A DNA stretch of 52,687 nucleotides from Comamonadaceae bacterium. Lineage in GTDB: Bacteria > Pseudomonadota > Gammaproteobacteria > Burkholderiales > Burkholderiaceae_C. The notes under the pieces were generated by a model. It searched no databases. It was not told the origin of the DNA and saw nothing but the letters and a program-made list of their open reading frames with translations. The stretch lies in the NCBI GenBank assembly GCA_027486255.1, contig JAIXPL010000032.1, positions 1 to 52,687 of the forward strand, in the 5' to 3' direction. A program made the position numbers and the translations under genes. Positions 33,797 through 44,437 of the stretch are shown one piece after another (positions within the stretch are counted from its first letter, which is position 1; each line of letters starts with the position of its first letter).

Positions 33797-36715
<2,919 letters not shown>

Positions 36716-36721
36716 AACCCC

Positions 36722-37129
36722 ATGCTCAAGACCCTGACGCTTTCAGCCGCCCTGGCGGCCACTGCCCTGACAGCCCTCCCCGCCCTGGCCCAAACCGAGG
36801 CCCTGCCCTCGGGCGTGAAGATCGCCCACACCCAGCCGGGCAGCGGCGCATCGCCCCTGGCCACCCAGACCGTGCGGGTGCACTACCGCGGCACGCTGGC
36901 CAACGGCCAGGAGTTCGACAGCTCCTACAAGCGCAATGCGCCGGCGAGCTTTCCCCTCAACCGCGTGATCCCCTGCTGGACCGAAGGCCTGCAAAAGATG
37001 AAGGTAGGCGGCAAAGCCACCCTCACTTGCCCGCCCGAGACGGCCTACGGCTCGCGCGGTGCTGGCAACGCCGTGCCGCCCAACGCCACGCTGACCTTCG
37101 AGGTCGAGCTGCTGGCCATCGAGAAATAA
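36722..37129 (+). CDS. secreted FKBP-type peptidyl-prolyl isomerase
   Basis: A 135-residue protein with a signal sequence (residues 1-23, cleavage near ALA before QTE) and one FKBP domain at about 40-134. TVRVHYRGTLANGQEFDSSY, FPLNRVIPCWTEGLQKMKVGGKATLTCPPETAYGSRG and IPPNATLTFEVELL-like blocks (here VPPNATLTFEVELL) cover the active-site aromatic and Phe positions of the family. Two cysteines, in IPCWTEG and LTCPPE, could form a disulfide in the periplasm. It begins 6 bases after gcvP and may be cotranscribed with it. Confidence 0.93.
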   Translation: MLKTLTLSAALAATALTALPALAQTEALPSGVKIAHTQPGSGASPLATQTVRVHYRGTLANGQEFDSSYKRNAPASFPLNRVIPCWTEGLQKMKVGGKATLTCPPETAYGSRGAGNAVPPNATLTFEVELLAIEK

Positions 37130-37145
37130 GCACGGGGGACGCCGG

Positions 37146-37697
37146 GTGACCCGCACGACGGCTTTGACCGCCCTGCTGGTGCTGGCCTACTTTGCGCTCC
37201 TGGTCTGGACGCTGCGGCGGCGAGGCCCTGTGGTGCAGGGCCCCTGGTTGTTTTTCTTCCGGGCCTTTTTCCCCAACTGGAAGTTCTTCCACGCCGCGGG
37301 ACGCGCACCGCGCCTGTATGTGCGCGGCCAGGACGCCAATGGCTCCTGGTCCGAGTGGCAGCTGGTCTACCCCCGCCTGCCCCGGCGGCTGCTGCATGTG
37401 CTGCACAACCCGGCGGTCAACCTGGCGCTGACGCAGCAGAACCTGGTGGACCACCTGGCCAATGACATCAATGAGCTGCCCGAAGGCGCCGACATCGGCC
37501 AGCACGTGAGCTACCAGCTGGTGAGCCGCCTGGCCCGCGAGGCCCTGGCGGGTGGGCGCTGGGGCGAGGTGCCCATGATCCCAGCGCCCCTGCCAGCCTG
37601 TAACGCTTTCCAGTTTGAGCTGCGCATGGAGCGGCCTGAACGGGACCAAAGCGACGACAGCGTGCAGATGCTGCAGTCGCCGGTGCTGCCCGCATGA
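37146..37697 (+). CDS. hypothetical protein with N-terminal membrane anchor
   Basis: A 183-residue protein starting with GTG at 37146. One hydrophobic segment lies at residues 5-24 (TALTALLVLAYFALLVWTL), followed by RRRG, and a soluble rest with FFFRAFFPNWKFFHAAGRAPRLYVR and YPRLPRRLLHVLHNPAVN. I do not recognise a family. Its stop overlaps the start of the HTTM-like gene (ATGA), so the two products probably work together. Aromatic and Arg residues are plentiful but no catalytic motif is seen. Confidence 0.72.
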   Translation: MTRTTALTALLVLAYFALLVWTLRRRGPVVQGPWLFFFRAFFPNWKFFHAAGRAPRLYVRGQDANGSWSEWQLVYPRLPRRLLHVLHNPAVNLALTQQNLVDHLANDINELPEGADIGQHVSYQLVSRLAREALAGGRWGEVPMIPAPLPACNAFQFELRMERPERDQSDDSVQMLQSPVLPA

Positions 37698-38485
37698 GCC
37701 TGGGCCTGGCCGTCCGCGCCTTCGAGCTGCTGCTGGGCCTGAGCCTGCTGCTGCAGACCCTGGAGTACCTCCGCTTAGGAAGGCTGGACCGCGTCAGCGA
37801 CTGGGCCATCCAGCGCCTGGAGGTGCCCACTTCGCCCGCCTGGGCGCGGCCGCTGCTTGACCGCCTGATGCAGCCTGCGGCCTACCGCGCCCTGCTGGTG
37901 CTGCGCCTGGCGCTGGCCCTGGCGCTCATGGCCGGGCTGCTGCGCGGGCCGCTGGGGCTGACGGGGGCGCTCCTGCTGTTTGTCATTGCGCTGGTGTTGC
38001 TGCTGCGCTGGCGCGGCGCTTTCAATGGCGGCAGCGACTTCATGACCCTGGTGGGCCTGACGGGCCTCTTGATCGCCCAGGGCCTGGGTGCCTGGGGTGA
38101 TGCCGCCCTGGGCTGGCGTGCAGGCCTGTGGTACGTGACTCTGCAGTCACTCACGTCCTACTTTGTTTCGGGCTGGGTCAAGCTGCTGCGGCCCGAATGG
38201 CGCAGCGGCGCGGCGCTGCCGCACTTTCTGGACACGGGTGTCTATGGCCCGCTGGCCGCCGGCAGCCTCTACCGCTCCCCAACCGTGGCGCGCGCCGTGG
38301 CCTGGGGCTTCACGGTATGGGAGGGGCTCTTTCCCCTGGGCCTGCTGGACCTGCGCCTGGCGGTGTTCTTCTGCGCCAGCGGGGTGCTGTTTCACTTCTT
38401 GGTGTTCTGGTACTTCGGCCTGAACCGCTTCTTCTGGGCCTGGCTGGCCACCTTCCCGGCTGTGCTGTACTGCGCAGCGCCCTAA
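37694..38485 (+). CDS. HTTM-like integral membrane protein
   Basis: A 263-residue protein with about seven hydrophobic segments. Blocks FNGGSDFMTLVGLTGLL, TSYFVSGWVKLLRPEWRSG and LFHFLVFWYFGLNRFFWAW look like the HTTM group of membrane proteins related to vitamin-K-dependent carboxylases, of which bacterial members are mostly uncharacterised. It is translationally coupled to the upstream small anchored protein. The adjacent gene on the other strand is an alpha/beta hydrolase. Substrate or role unknown. Confidence 0.72.
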   Translation: MSLGLAVRAFELLLGLSLLLQTLEYLRLGRLDRVSDWAIQRLEVPTSPAWARPLLDRLMQPAAYRALLVLRLALALALMAGLLRGPLGLTGALLLFVIALVLLLRWRGAFNGGSDFMTLVGLTGLLIAQGLGAWGDAALGWRAGLWYVTLQSLTSYFVSGWVKLLRPEWRSGAALPHFLDTGVYGPLAAGSLYRSPTVARAVAWGFTVWEGLFPLGLLDLRLAVFFCASGVLFHFLVFWYFGLNRFFWAWLATFPAVLYCAAP

Positions 38486-38499
38486 GCCCAAGCCAAGCT

Positions 38500-39405
38500 T
38501 CAGGCCAGCAAGGGCCACAGGGCCTGGTGGAAGGCCTCGGGCCGCTCAAAAGCCACCCAATGCCCGGCATCGGGCACCCCCACGAAGCGCCCGAAGCCCG
38601 GGCAGGCGCGCAGCACGGCCTCGATCTCGGCCTCCTGGCCCCGGAAAAAACGGTCCTGCTGGCCATAGACCCCGTGCACCGGGCAGCGGACCTCCTCAAG
38701 CGCGCGGGCCAGGATGTCGGTGCGCGAGAGGCGCCGGTTGAGCAAGCGGTCACGCCCGGCGTTGAGCGCCTGGAGGCGGCAGGCCAATGGCGTGATGGAG
38801 GCCTCGTGGTGCAGCATGAGCTCGCGCAGGTTGTGCGCATGCGCGGCCGACTGCAGGGCAGGCGGCAGGTGGCGCCAGGCCTTGAGCTCGATCTTCTCCA
38901 GCGCCATGCGGCCCAGACCGGGCGTACCCACCAGCACCAGGTGGCGGGCGCGCTGCGGATAACGCTGGGCCAGGAGCCCCCCCACCATGGCGCCAAAAGA
39001 AAAACCCACCAGATCGCAAGGGGCGGAGCCCACCAGGTCTTCAAGGCCCTGCTGCAGCGGCTCAGGCATCACGTCGGCATCAGCGCCACCGGGGGGCATG
39101 GCCGAGTCACCGAAGCCGGGCAGGTCGGGCACCAGCACCAGTCGGCCTGAAGCGGCCAGCGGCAGCAGGTTGCGCAGCCAGTGCGTCCAGCTGCCGCTGC
39201 CGCCGTGCAGCAGCACCAGAGGCGCACACTCGGGTCGGGCCTGGCCCTCGCCCCAGAGGTGCCACACCAATTCGCCCTCGCCGCAGGGCGTGCTCACCCG
39301 CCGGCTGCGGGAGAGCACCTGCAGCACCTCGTCGGGCACGGGTTCTTGAACAGCGGAGGCAGAAGGCGCGGGGCGCAGGGAATGCAGGGACAGCGGCGGG
39401 GTCAT
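38500..39405 (-). CDS. alpha/beta-fold hydrolase
   Basis: A 301-residue hydrolase. The oxyanion-side HGGSGSWTHW lies near residue 65, the nucleophile Ser in GFSFGAMVGG near residue 135, and the catalytic His in DAGHWV near residue 285, so the triad is complete. The start ATG at 39405 is preferred over the longer frame, which begins in non-coding-looking sequence. It converges on the HTTM-like gene with 14 bases between stops. No clue to the ester or other substrate. Confidence 0.85.
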   Translation of the reverse strand: MTPPLSLHSLRPAPSASAVQEPVPDEVLQVLSRSRRVSTPCGEGELVWHLWGEGQARPECAPLVLLHGGSGSWTHWLRNLLPLAASGRLVLVPDLPGFGDSAMPPGGADADVMPEPLQQGLEDLVGSAPCDLVGFSFGAMVGGLLAQRYPQRARHLVLVGTPGLGRMALEKIELKAWRHLPPALQSAAHAHNLRELMLHHEASITPLACRLQALNAGRDRLLNRRLSRTDILARALEEVRCPVHGVYGQQDRFFRGQEAEIEAVLRACPGFGRFVGVPDAGHWVAFERPEAFHQALWPLLA

Positions 39406-39551
39406 GCCCGGTTTATACCGCCGCACCAGAGCTTCTCGCCTCGGTAAGAGCCCGACCCTGTGGAGCGGGTGCACCGCCGGCTGTGGGCGCCAGAAGTCGC
39501 ACAAGAGGCCGCACCAGGCGAAGGATCAGGAGCTAGGCAGGCCAGGCGGCC

Positions 39552-40427
39552 TTACAGCGCGTTGATCGGAATCTTCACGTAGGCCGTGCCGTTGGCCTCC
39601 TTGGGCGGCATCTCTCCGGCTCGGATGTTGATTTGCACCGCAGGCAGGATGAGCACCGGCATCTCCAGAGTGGCATCTCGCTTGGTGCGCATCTCGACGA
39701 ACTGCGCCTCGCTGATGCCTTCGTGCACATGGATGTTCTTGGCACGCTGCTCGGCCACCGTGGTTTCAAAGGCCACGGGCCGGTGATTGGGCGGGTAGTC
39801 GTGGCACATGAACAGGCGCGTCTGGGGTGGCAGGCTCAGCAGCTTGCGGATGGAGGCGTACAAGGTTTTGGCATCGCCGCCGGGAAAGTCGCAGCGGGCC
39901 GTGCCCACATCGGGCATGAAGAGCGTGTCACCGACAAAGACAGCATCGCCCACCTGGTAGGCCACGCAAGCGGGCGTGTGGCCCGGCACGGGCATGACCT
40001 TGGCGCTCAGTGCGCCAATCTGAAACGTTTCCTCGTCCTTGAGCAGCAGATCGAACTGTGAGCCGTCCTGACTGAAGCTGGGCTCCAGGTTAAAGATGCC
40101 CTTGAAGACCTTTTGCACCAGGGTGATGTGTTCACCAACTGCCGTCTTGCCGCCCAGCTTTTGCTTGAGATAGGGCGCCGCCGTCAAGTGATCAGCGTGC
40201 GCATGGGTCTCCAGGATCCACTGCACCTGCAGCTTGTGGGCCTGCACGTAGTCAATGACCTTATCGGCAGAGCTGGTGCGGGTGCGGCCCGACTTGGGGT
40301 CATAGTCCAGCACCGAATCAATGATGGCGGCCGCCGAGCCCGGGCCCTGGTGCACCACATAGGTCACGGTCCAGGTGGCGCTGTCGAAGATGCCGTGCAC
40401 TTGGGGGTTCAGCGTGACAGAGGTCAT
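39552..40427 (-). CDS. blh: MBL-fold hydrolase of the Blh/persulfide dioxygenase type
   Basis: A 291-residue metallo-beta-lactamase-fold protein. The metal motif THAHADH is at residues 74-80, with PGHTPAC near residue 150 and the FVGDTLFMPDVGTARCDFPGGDA block near 175, as in ETHE1-like glutathione persulfide dioxygenases and the Blh hydrolase of the BigR system. It would oxidise glutathione persulfide to sulfite. It is divergent from a BigR-type ArsR regulator and shares its palindromic promoter, which supports the sulfide role. Confidence 0.9.
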   Translation of the reverse strand: MTSVTLNPQVHGIFDSATWTVTYVVHQGPGSAAAIIDSVLDYDPKSGRTRTSSADKVIDYVQAHKLQVQWILETHAHADHLTAAPYLKQKLGGKTAVGEHITLVQKVFKGIFNLEPSFSQDGSQFDLLLKDEETFQIGALSAKVMPVPGHTPACVAYQVGDAVFVGDTLFMPDVGTARCDFPGGDAKTLYASIRKLLSLPPQTRLFMCHDYPPNHRPVAFETTVAEQRAKNIHVHEGISEAQFVEMRTKRDATLEMPVLILPAVQINIRAGEMPPKEANGTAYVKIPINAL

Positions 40428-40458
40428 GGTTTGCTCCTATCGATTAATTTGATAATAG

Positions 40459-40489
40459 TTTATTGACAAATAAATTGTTTGTCAATAAA
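40459..40489. promoter_or_regulatory. BigR-type operator: perfect 12-bp inverted repeat with mirrored promoters
   Basis: TTTATTGACAAA (40459-40470) and TTTGTCAATAAA (40478-40489) are exact inverted copies around a 7-base spacer, strikingly AT-rich against the local background. Each arm contains TTGACA, the -35 of one strand: TTGACA at 40463-40468 with TAAAGT at 40486-40491 for bigR, and on the other strand TTGACA at 40485-40480 with TAAACT at 40462-40457 for blh, both with 17-base spacers. Bound repressor would therefore shut both genes at once. Confidence 0.9.
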
Positions 40490-40532
40490 GTGTGGGCATC
40501 GACGTTTTCCGCGCCTTCAGGCCTCGACCACC

Positions 40533-40865
40533 ATGACCGCTCACACACTTGATCTCCAAGACATGCAGGCCGCTGCCGGACGGGCCTGCGAATTGATGAA
40601 GGTGCTTGCCAACCCAGACCGTCTGCTCATCTTGTGCCAACTGTCGCAACAGGAAATGTGTGTGGGTGAGCTAGAAGCCAGCCTGGGCATCGTGCAGCCC
40701 ACGCTGTCCCAGCAACTGACCGTGCTGCGCCATGCTGAGCTGGTCGCCACCCGGCGCGAAGGCAAGAACATTTTTTACCAGCTGAGCAGCGAATCTGCGC
40801 TGGCGGTGATGAACACGCTGTTTCAACAATTCTGTGAACCCCCCGCCAAAAGGAGCAAACGATGA
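40533..40865 (+). CDS. bigR: BigR/SqrR-type ArsR-family persulfide-sensing repressor
   Basis: A 110-residue winged-helix repressor. The recognition helix lies in VQPTLSQQLTVLRHAELVATRREGKNIFYQL. Cys35 (in LLILCQLS) and Cys101 (in FQQFCEP) are 66 residues apart, the same spacing as Cys42 and Cys108 of BigR and Cys41 and Cys107 of SqrR, whose pair forms a polysulfide bridge that releases DNA. A third Cys at 43 and one at 19 are extra. The ATG at 40533 is taken; longer frames run into the operator. It overlaps the next gene by four bases. Confidence 0.93.
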   Translation: MTAHTLDLQDMQAAAGRACELMKVLANPDRLLILCQLSQQEMCVGELEASLGIVQPTLSQQLTVLRHAELVATRREGKNIFYQLSSESALAVMNTLFQQFCEPPAKRSKR

Positions 40866-41296
40866 CGATTGACTGGACCCACTTCACCCCCTGGACGGCG
40901 CTGGCCGGGGGCATCCTGCTGGGCATCGCCTCAGCGGCTTTCATCCTGGTCAACGGCCGTGTGCTTGGTATCAGCGGCATCCTGGGCGGCTTGCTCGTGC
41001 CCAAGCGCAGCGACACCAGTTGGCGCGTGTTCTTTCTGCTGGGCATGGTGCTGGCGCCAGCCACCCTGGCGCTGTTGGCGCCCGGCCTGGTGAGCGCGCC
41101 GCGCATCGAGGCGGGCAATGTCGCCATCGCAGCGGCTGGCCTGCTGGTGGGCCTGGGCACGCGCTACGGCTCGGGCTGCACCAGCGGCCACGGCGTGTGC
41201 GGCCTGTCGCGGCTCTCGCCGCGCTCGCTGGTGGCCACACTCGCCTTCATGGCCTCTGGCTTTGCCATGGTCTATGTCATTCGCCACCTGATCTGA
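40862..41296 (+). CDS. YeeE/YedE-family sulfur transporter, first half-protein
   Basis: A 144-residue membrane protein with about four hydrophobic segments. The conserved [17 protein letters not shown] near residue 105 has the cysteines of the YeeE/YedE family, which move thiosulfate or related sulfur compounds across the inner membrane. Half-length members work in pairs, and the second half is encoded next. It begins in the bigR stop (ATGA), so it is under the same control. Confidence 0.9.
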   Translation: MTIDWTHFTPWTALAGGILLGIASAAFILVNGRVLGISGILGGLLVPKRSDTSWRVFFLLGMVLAPATLALLAPGLVSAPRIEAGNVAIAAAGLLVGLGTRYGSGCTSGHGVCGLSRLSPRSLVATLAFMASGFAMVYVIRHLI

Positions 41297-41312
41297 TGGC
41301 AAGGAGAAGCAC

Positions 41313-41756
41313 ATGAACCGCATTTCTGAATTCTTGGTGGGCCTGCTCTTTGGCTGGGGCCTGCTGATCTCCGGCATGACCGATCCGGGCAAGGTGCTCG
41401 GCTTTCTCGACCTGGCAGGCGCCTGGGACCCTTCTTTGGCCTTTGTCATGGGCGGCGGCGTGCTGGTGGGCCTGGTGGGCTTTACCGTGGCCAAAAAACG
41501 CACGAGCAGCTTCCTGGGCTCGGCCATGCACTTACCCACCTCGCGAGACATTGACCGGCGCCTGGTGCTGGGAGCGCTCACCTTCGGCGCCGGCTGGGGC
41601 CTGGCGGGCTTTTGCCCTGGCCCCGGCATCGTGGCCATGGGCGCGGGTGAATCCAAGGCCGCACTGTTTGTGCTGACCATGATCGCCGGCATGTTGGTGT
41701 TTGAAGTCGTGGACCGCTGGACCAAGGCCGCGGCTGCACGCAGCACTGGCGCCTGA
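41313..41756 (+). CDS. YeeE/YedE-type (DUF6691) sulfur transporter, second half-protein
   Basis: A 147-residue membrane protein with four hydrophobic segments, including [27 protein letters not shown] at residues 8-34 and [22 protein letters not shown] near residue 95. The Cys in GFCPGPG is the family's conserved one. It follows the first half by 16 bases and likely forms a heterodimer with it. The SulP gene starts one base after its stop codon. Confidence 0.88.
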   Translation: MNRISEFLVGLLFGWGLLISGMTDPGKVLGFLDLAGAWDPSLAFVMGGGVLVGLVGFTVAKKRTSSFLGSAMHLPTSRDIDRRLVLGALTFGAGWGLAGFCPGPGIVAMGAGESKAALFVLTMIAGMLVFEVVDRWTKAAAARSTGA

Positions 41757-41757
41757 C

Positions 41758-43494
41758 ATGGGCACGAGGCTGCCATCCCTGCCCATGATCGAGTGGATGC
41801 GCGGCTATGACCGCAGCACCTTGTCCAGCGACCTGGTGGCGGCAGTCATCGTGACCATCATGCTCATCCCACAGAGCCTGGCCTATGCGGCGCTGGCGGG
41901 GCTGCCTCCTCAGGTGGGGCTGTATGCCAGCATCGCGCCGCTGCTGCTCTACGCCGTGCTGGGCAGCAGCCGCGTTCTGGCTGTCGGGCCCGTGGCCGTG
42001 GTCTCGCTGATGACGGCCACCGCCATCGGTGAGCTGGCGCAGGCAGGCTCGCCCCATTACGGGACGCTGGCGATCACCTTGGCCTTTCTCTCTGGTGCGA
42101 TGCTGCTCCTCATGGGCCTGTTGCGCTTGGGATTCCTGGCCAATTTCTTGAGTCACCCGGTGATTTCAGGCTTCATCACCGCCTCGGCGCTGCTGATCGC
42201 AGCAGGCCAACTCAAGGTGATCCTGGGCATCCAGGCGGAGGGACACAACTTCTTCGAGCTGGTGCGGCAACTGGCCTCACACATCGCCCACACCCATGTG
42301 CTGACTGCCGGTATCGGTCTGGGCACCGTGGCCTTCCTGTTCTGGGCCCGGCGGGGGGTCAAGCCGCTGCTGCGCCGGCTGGGGCTGGGCCCTCGGCTCT
42401 CCGATGGCTTGGCCAAGGCCGCACCGGTGGCGGGGATTGCCCTCACGGCCCTGCTCACCTGGGCCGGCCAATGGCATGAGCAGGGTGTGCGCATCGTCGG
42501 CGTGGTGCCCGCCGGGCTGCCGCCGCTGACGCTGCCGTCCTGGGATGCATCGCTCTGGCAGCAACTGGCCGTACCGGCCCTGCTGATCAGCGTGGTGGGC
42601 TTTGTCGAATCGGTCTCGGTGGGCCAGACCTTGGCGGCCAAGCGCCGCCAGCGGATCACCCCCAACCGCGAACTGGTCGCCCTGGGTGCGAGCAACGTGG
42701 GCGCTGCGCTGACCGGGGGGTTTCCGGTGACGGGCGGCTTCGCGCGCTCGGTGGTGAACTTTGACGCGGGGGCCCAGACACCGGCCGCAGGCGTGTTCAC
42801 CGCGCTGGGCATCCTGCTGGCGGCTTTGCTGCTCACACCGGCGCTGTACTACGTGCCCCAGGCCACGCTCTCGGCCACCATCGTGGTGGCTGTTCTGTCT
42901 CTGGTGGACCTGCGCATGCTGCGCAGTACCTGGGCCTATTCACGTTCGGATTTCTCAGCGGTGGTCGTGACCTTGCTGGTCACGCTGGCCGCCGGCGTCG
43001 AAGCCGGGCTGGTGGCGGGCGTCGCCCTGTCGCTGCTGCTCTACCTCTACAAGACCAGCCGCCCGCACATTGCCGAAGTCGGGCTGGTGCCCGGCACCGA
43101 GCACTTTCGCAACGTGCTTCGCCACCAGGTGCAGGTGAGTCCTCGCCTGGCGAGCCTGCGGGTCGATGAAAGCCTGTACTTCGCCAATGCCCGCGTACTG
43201 GAAGACCGCGTCAACGCCTTGGTGGCCGAGCGGCCAGAGCTCAAGCACCTGGTGCTGCAATGCTCGGCCATCAACGACATCGATGCCAGCGCACTGGAAA
43301 GCCTCGAAGCCATCGACCAGCGACTGCAAGATGCCGGTGTGCAGCTGCACCTGAGCGAGGTCAAGGGGCCGGTGATGGACCGGCTTGAGGGCACCGATTT
43401 CCTTCATCACCTGAGCGGACAGGTCTACCTCAGCCACTTTCTGGCCATCGCGGAGCTGGCACCTGAAGTTCTGCAGGAACGCAGCACCGTCTGA
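41758..43494 (+). CDS. SulP family anion permease with STAS domain
   Basis: A 578-residue transporter. The N-terminal 400 residues hold about 12-14 hydrophobic segments with the SulP signature (VTIMLIPQSLAYAALAGLPPQVGLYASI, residues 33-60, and NVGAALTGGFPVTGGFARSVVN near 315). A cytoplasmic STAS domain follows at about 450-560 (LRVDESLYFANARVLEDRV, HLVLQCSAINDIDASALESLEAI). In this locus it most likely exports sulfite or sulfate made from persulfide, or balances sulfate; direction is inference. It is the last gene of the bigR transcript. Confidence 0.92.
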   Translation: MGTRLPSLPMIEWMRGYDRSTLSSDLVAAVIVTIMLIPQSLAYAALAGLPPQVGLYASIAPLLLYAVLGSSRVLAVGPVAVVSLMTATAIGELAQAGSPHYGTLAITLAFLSGAMLLLMGLLRLGFLANFLSHPVISGFITASALLIAAGQLKVILGIQAEGHNFFELVRQLASHIAHTHVLTAGIGLGTVAFLFWARRGVKPLLRRLGLGPRLSDGLAKAAPVAGIALTALLTWAGQWHEQGVRIVGVVPAGLPPLTLPSWDASLWQQLAVPALLISVVGFVESVSVGQTLAAKRRQRITPNRELVALGASNVGAALTGGFPVTGGFARSVVNFDAGAQTPAAGVFTALGILLAALLLTPALYYVPQATLSATIVVAVLSLVDLRMLRSTWAYSRSDFSAVVVTLLVTLAAGVEAGLVAGVALSLLLYLYKTSRPHIAEVGLVPGTEHFRNVLRHQVQVSPRLASLRVDESLYFANARVLEDRVNALVAERPELKHLVLQCSAINDIDASALESLEAIDQRLQDAGVQLHLSEVKGPVMDRLEGTDFLHHLSGQVYLSHFLAIAELAPEVLQERSTV

Positions 43495-43507
43495 GGCCGT
43501 CTCGTCG

Positions 43508-43870
43508 CTAGCCCCCAGCGCGCTTGACCTCAAACCCTTGCGCCTTGAGCAAGGCGGTGAGCTTGTCAGCGTGATCGCCCTGCACTTCCACCACACCGTC
43601 TTTGACGGTACCGCCCGAGCCGCAGGCCGCCTTGAGCTGTTTGGCCAGGGCGTCAAGCGCGGTGGCTTCCATGGCGAGGCCACGCACCAGGGTGACGGCC
43701 TTGCCGCCACGACCTTTGGTCTCGCGGGAGATTCGGACGATGCCGTCACCCGGCGCCAACGGCCGGGCCTTGGTGCAGATGCATTGGGCGATGGCCTGGC
43801 GGCAAGACGGACACATGCGACCCGCATCGGTGGAGTAGACGAGGCCGCCGGTGGCTGAGCGTTGCTTCAT
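43508..43870 (-). CDS. yciH: SUI1/YciH-family translation factor homologue
   Basis: A 120-residue protein. The SUI1 domain spans about 42-118 with VRISRETKGRGGKAVTLVRGL and CGSGGTVKDGVVEVQGDH. A short N-terminal Cys-rich segment (CPSCRQAIAQCIC, residues 20-32) may bind zinc, as in the bacterial YciH relatives. Bacterial members bind the 30S subunit near the eIF1 position and affect start-codon choice. It converges on the SulP gene and lies downstream of arfB on the same strand, with a REP-like unit between them. Confidence 0.93.
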   Translation of the reverse strand: MKQRSATGGLVYSTDAGRMCPSCRQAIAQCICTKARPLAPGDGIVRISRETKGRGGKAVTLVRGLAMEATALDALAKQLKAACGSGGTVKDGVVEVQGDHADKLTALLKAQGFEVKRAGG

Positions 43871-43913
43871 GGGAACGGTGGTGCTTGGAGTGATTCAGAA
43901 GGCATGGGCCATC

Positions 43914-43938
43914 ATCGCCCAGGGGACTGGGCTCCTAC
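43914..43938 (-). repeat. REP-like unit that supplies the arfB stop codon
   Basis: On the minus strand it reads GTAGGAGCCCAG, CCCC-type loop, TGGGCGAT, the same unit as at 33682 and 44383, with one extra C in the loop. The TAG in its first bases is the arfB stop codon (43937-43935), so the repeat sits on the 3' edge of the gene. Confidence 0.8.
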
Positions 43939-44345
43939 TCGGCGGGGCGGCCGCGCAGGCTCTTGATCTCGGCGCGCTGGCTCTTGGCCTGTAGGCGCCG
44001 CCGCTGGGAGCCCAGCGTGGGGCGGGTGGCGCGGCGAGGCTTGGGTGGCTGTGACACGGCGTCCACGATGGCCTGCAGGCGGGCCAAGGCCGCAGCGCGG
44101 TTGAGCTCCTGGGTGCGGTGTTCCTGGGCCTTGAGCACCAGCACACCGGCCTGGGTGATGCGGCTGTCGCCGCTGCTCAGCAGCCGGGCTTTGACGTCCT
44201 CGGGCAGAGACGAGGCGGGAATGTCATAGCGCAGATGGATGGCGCTGGAGACCTTGTTGACGTTCTGCCCACCCGCGCCCTGGGCGCGGATGGCCGAGCA
44301 CTCGACCTCGCGCTCATCAATCGGATACAGAGGCGATGGAACCAT
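43935..44345 (-). CDS. arfB: alternative ribosome-rescue factor ArfB (YaeJ)
   Basis: A 136-residue peptidyl-tRNA hydrolase that frees stalled ribosomes. The catalytic GGQ is at residues 25-27 in RAQGAGGQNVNKVSSAIHL, the RF-like motif. The C-terminal 30 residues are basic (KPRRATRPTLGSQRRRLQ, then KSLRGR), matching the tail that enters the empty mRNA channel. Length agrees with the family (about 140). It has REP-like units on both sides. Confidence 0.95.
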   Translation of the reverse strand: MVPSPLYPIDEREVECSAIRAQGAGGQNVNKVSSAIHLRYDIPASSLPEDVKARLLSSGDSRITQAGVLVLKAQEHRTQELNRAAALARLQAIVDAVSQPPKPRRATRPTLGSQRRRLQAKSQRAEIKSLRGRPAE

Positions 44346-44382
44346 GCGCCATTGTCAGTGATGCGGGCGCGGCCAGAGGCAG

Positions 44383-44407
44383 ATCGCCCAGGGGGCTGGG
44401 CTCCTAC
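44383..44407 (-). repeat. REP-like unit upstream of arfB
   Basis: Minus-strand GTAGGAGCCCAG, CCCCC loop, TGGGCGAT, continuing ATCTGCC as in the copy at 33682. It lies between arfB and the 3-dehydroshikimate-dehydratase-like gene in a 92-base gap and could act as a transcript-end stem-loop for the latter. Confidence 0.8.
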
Positions 44408-44437
44408 AGGGCCAGGGCCGGGCAGTCAGGCGGAGGC

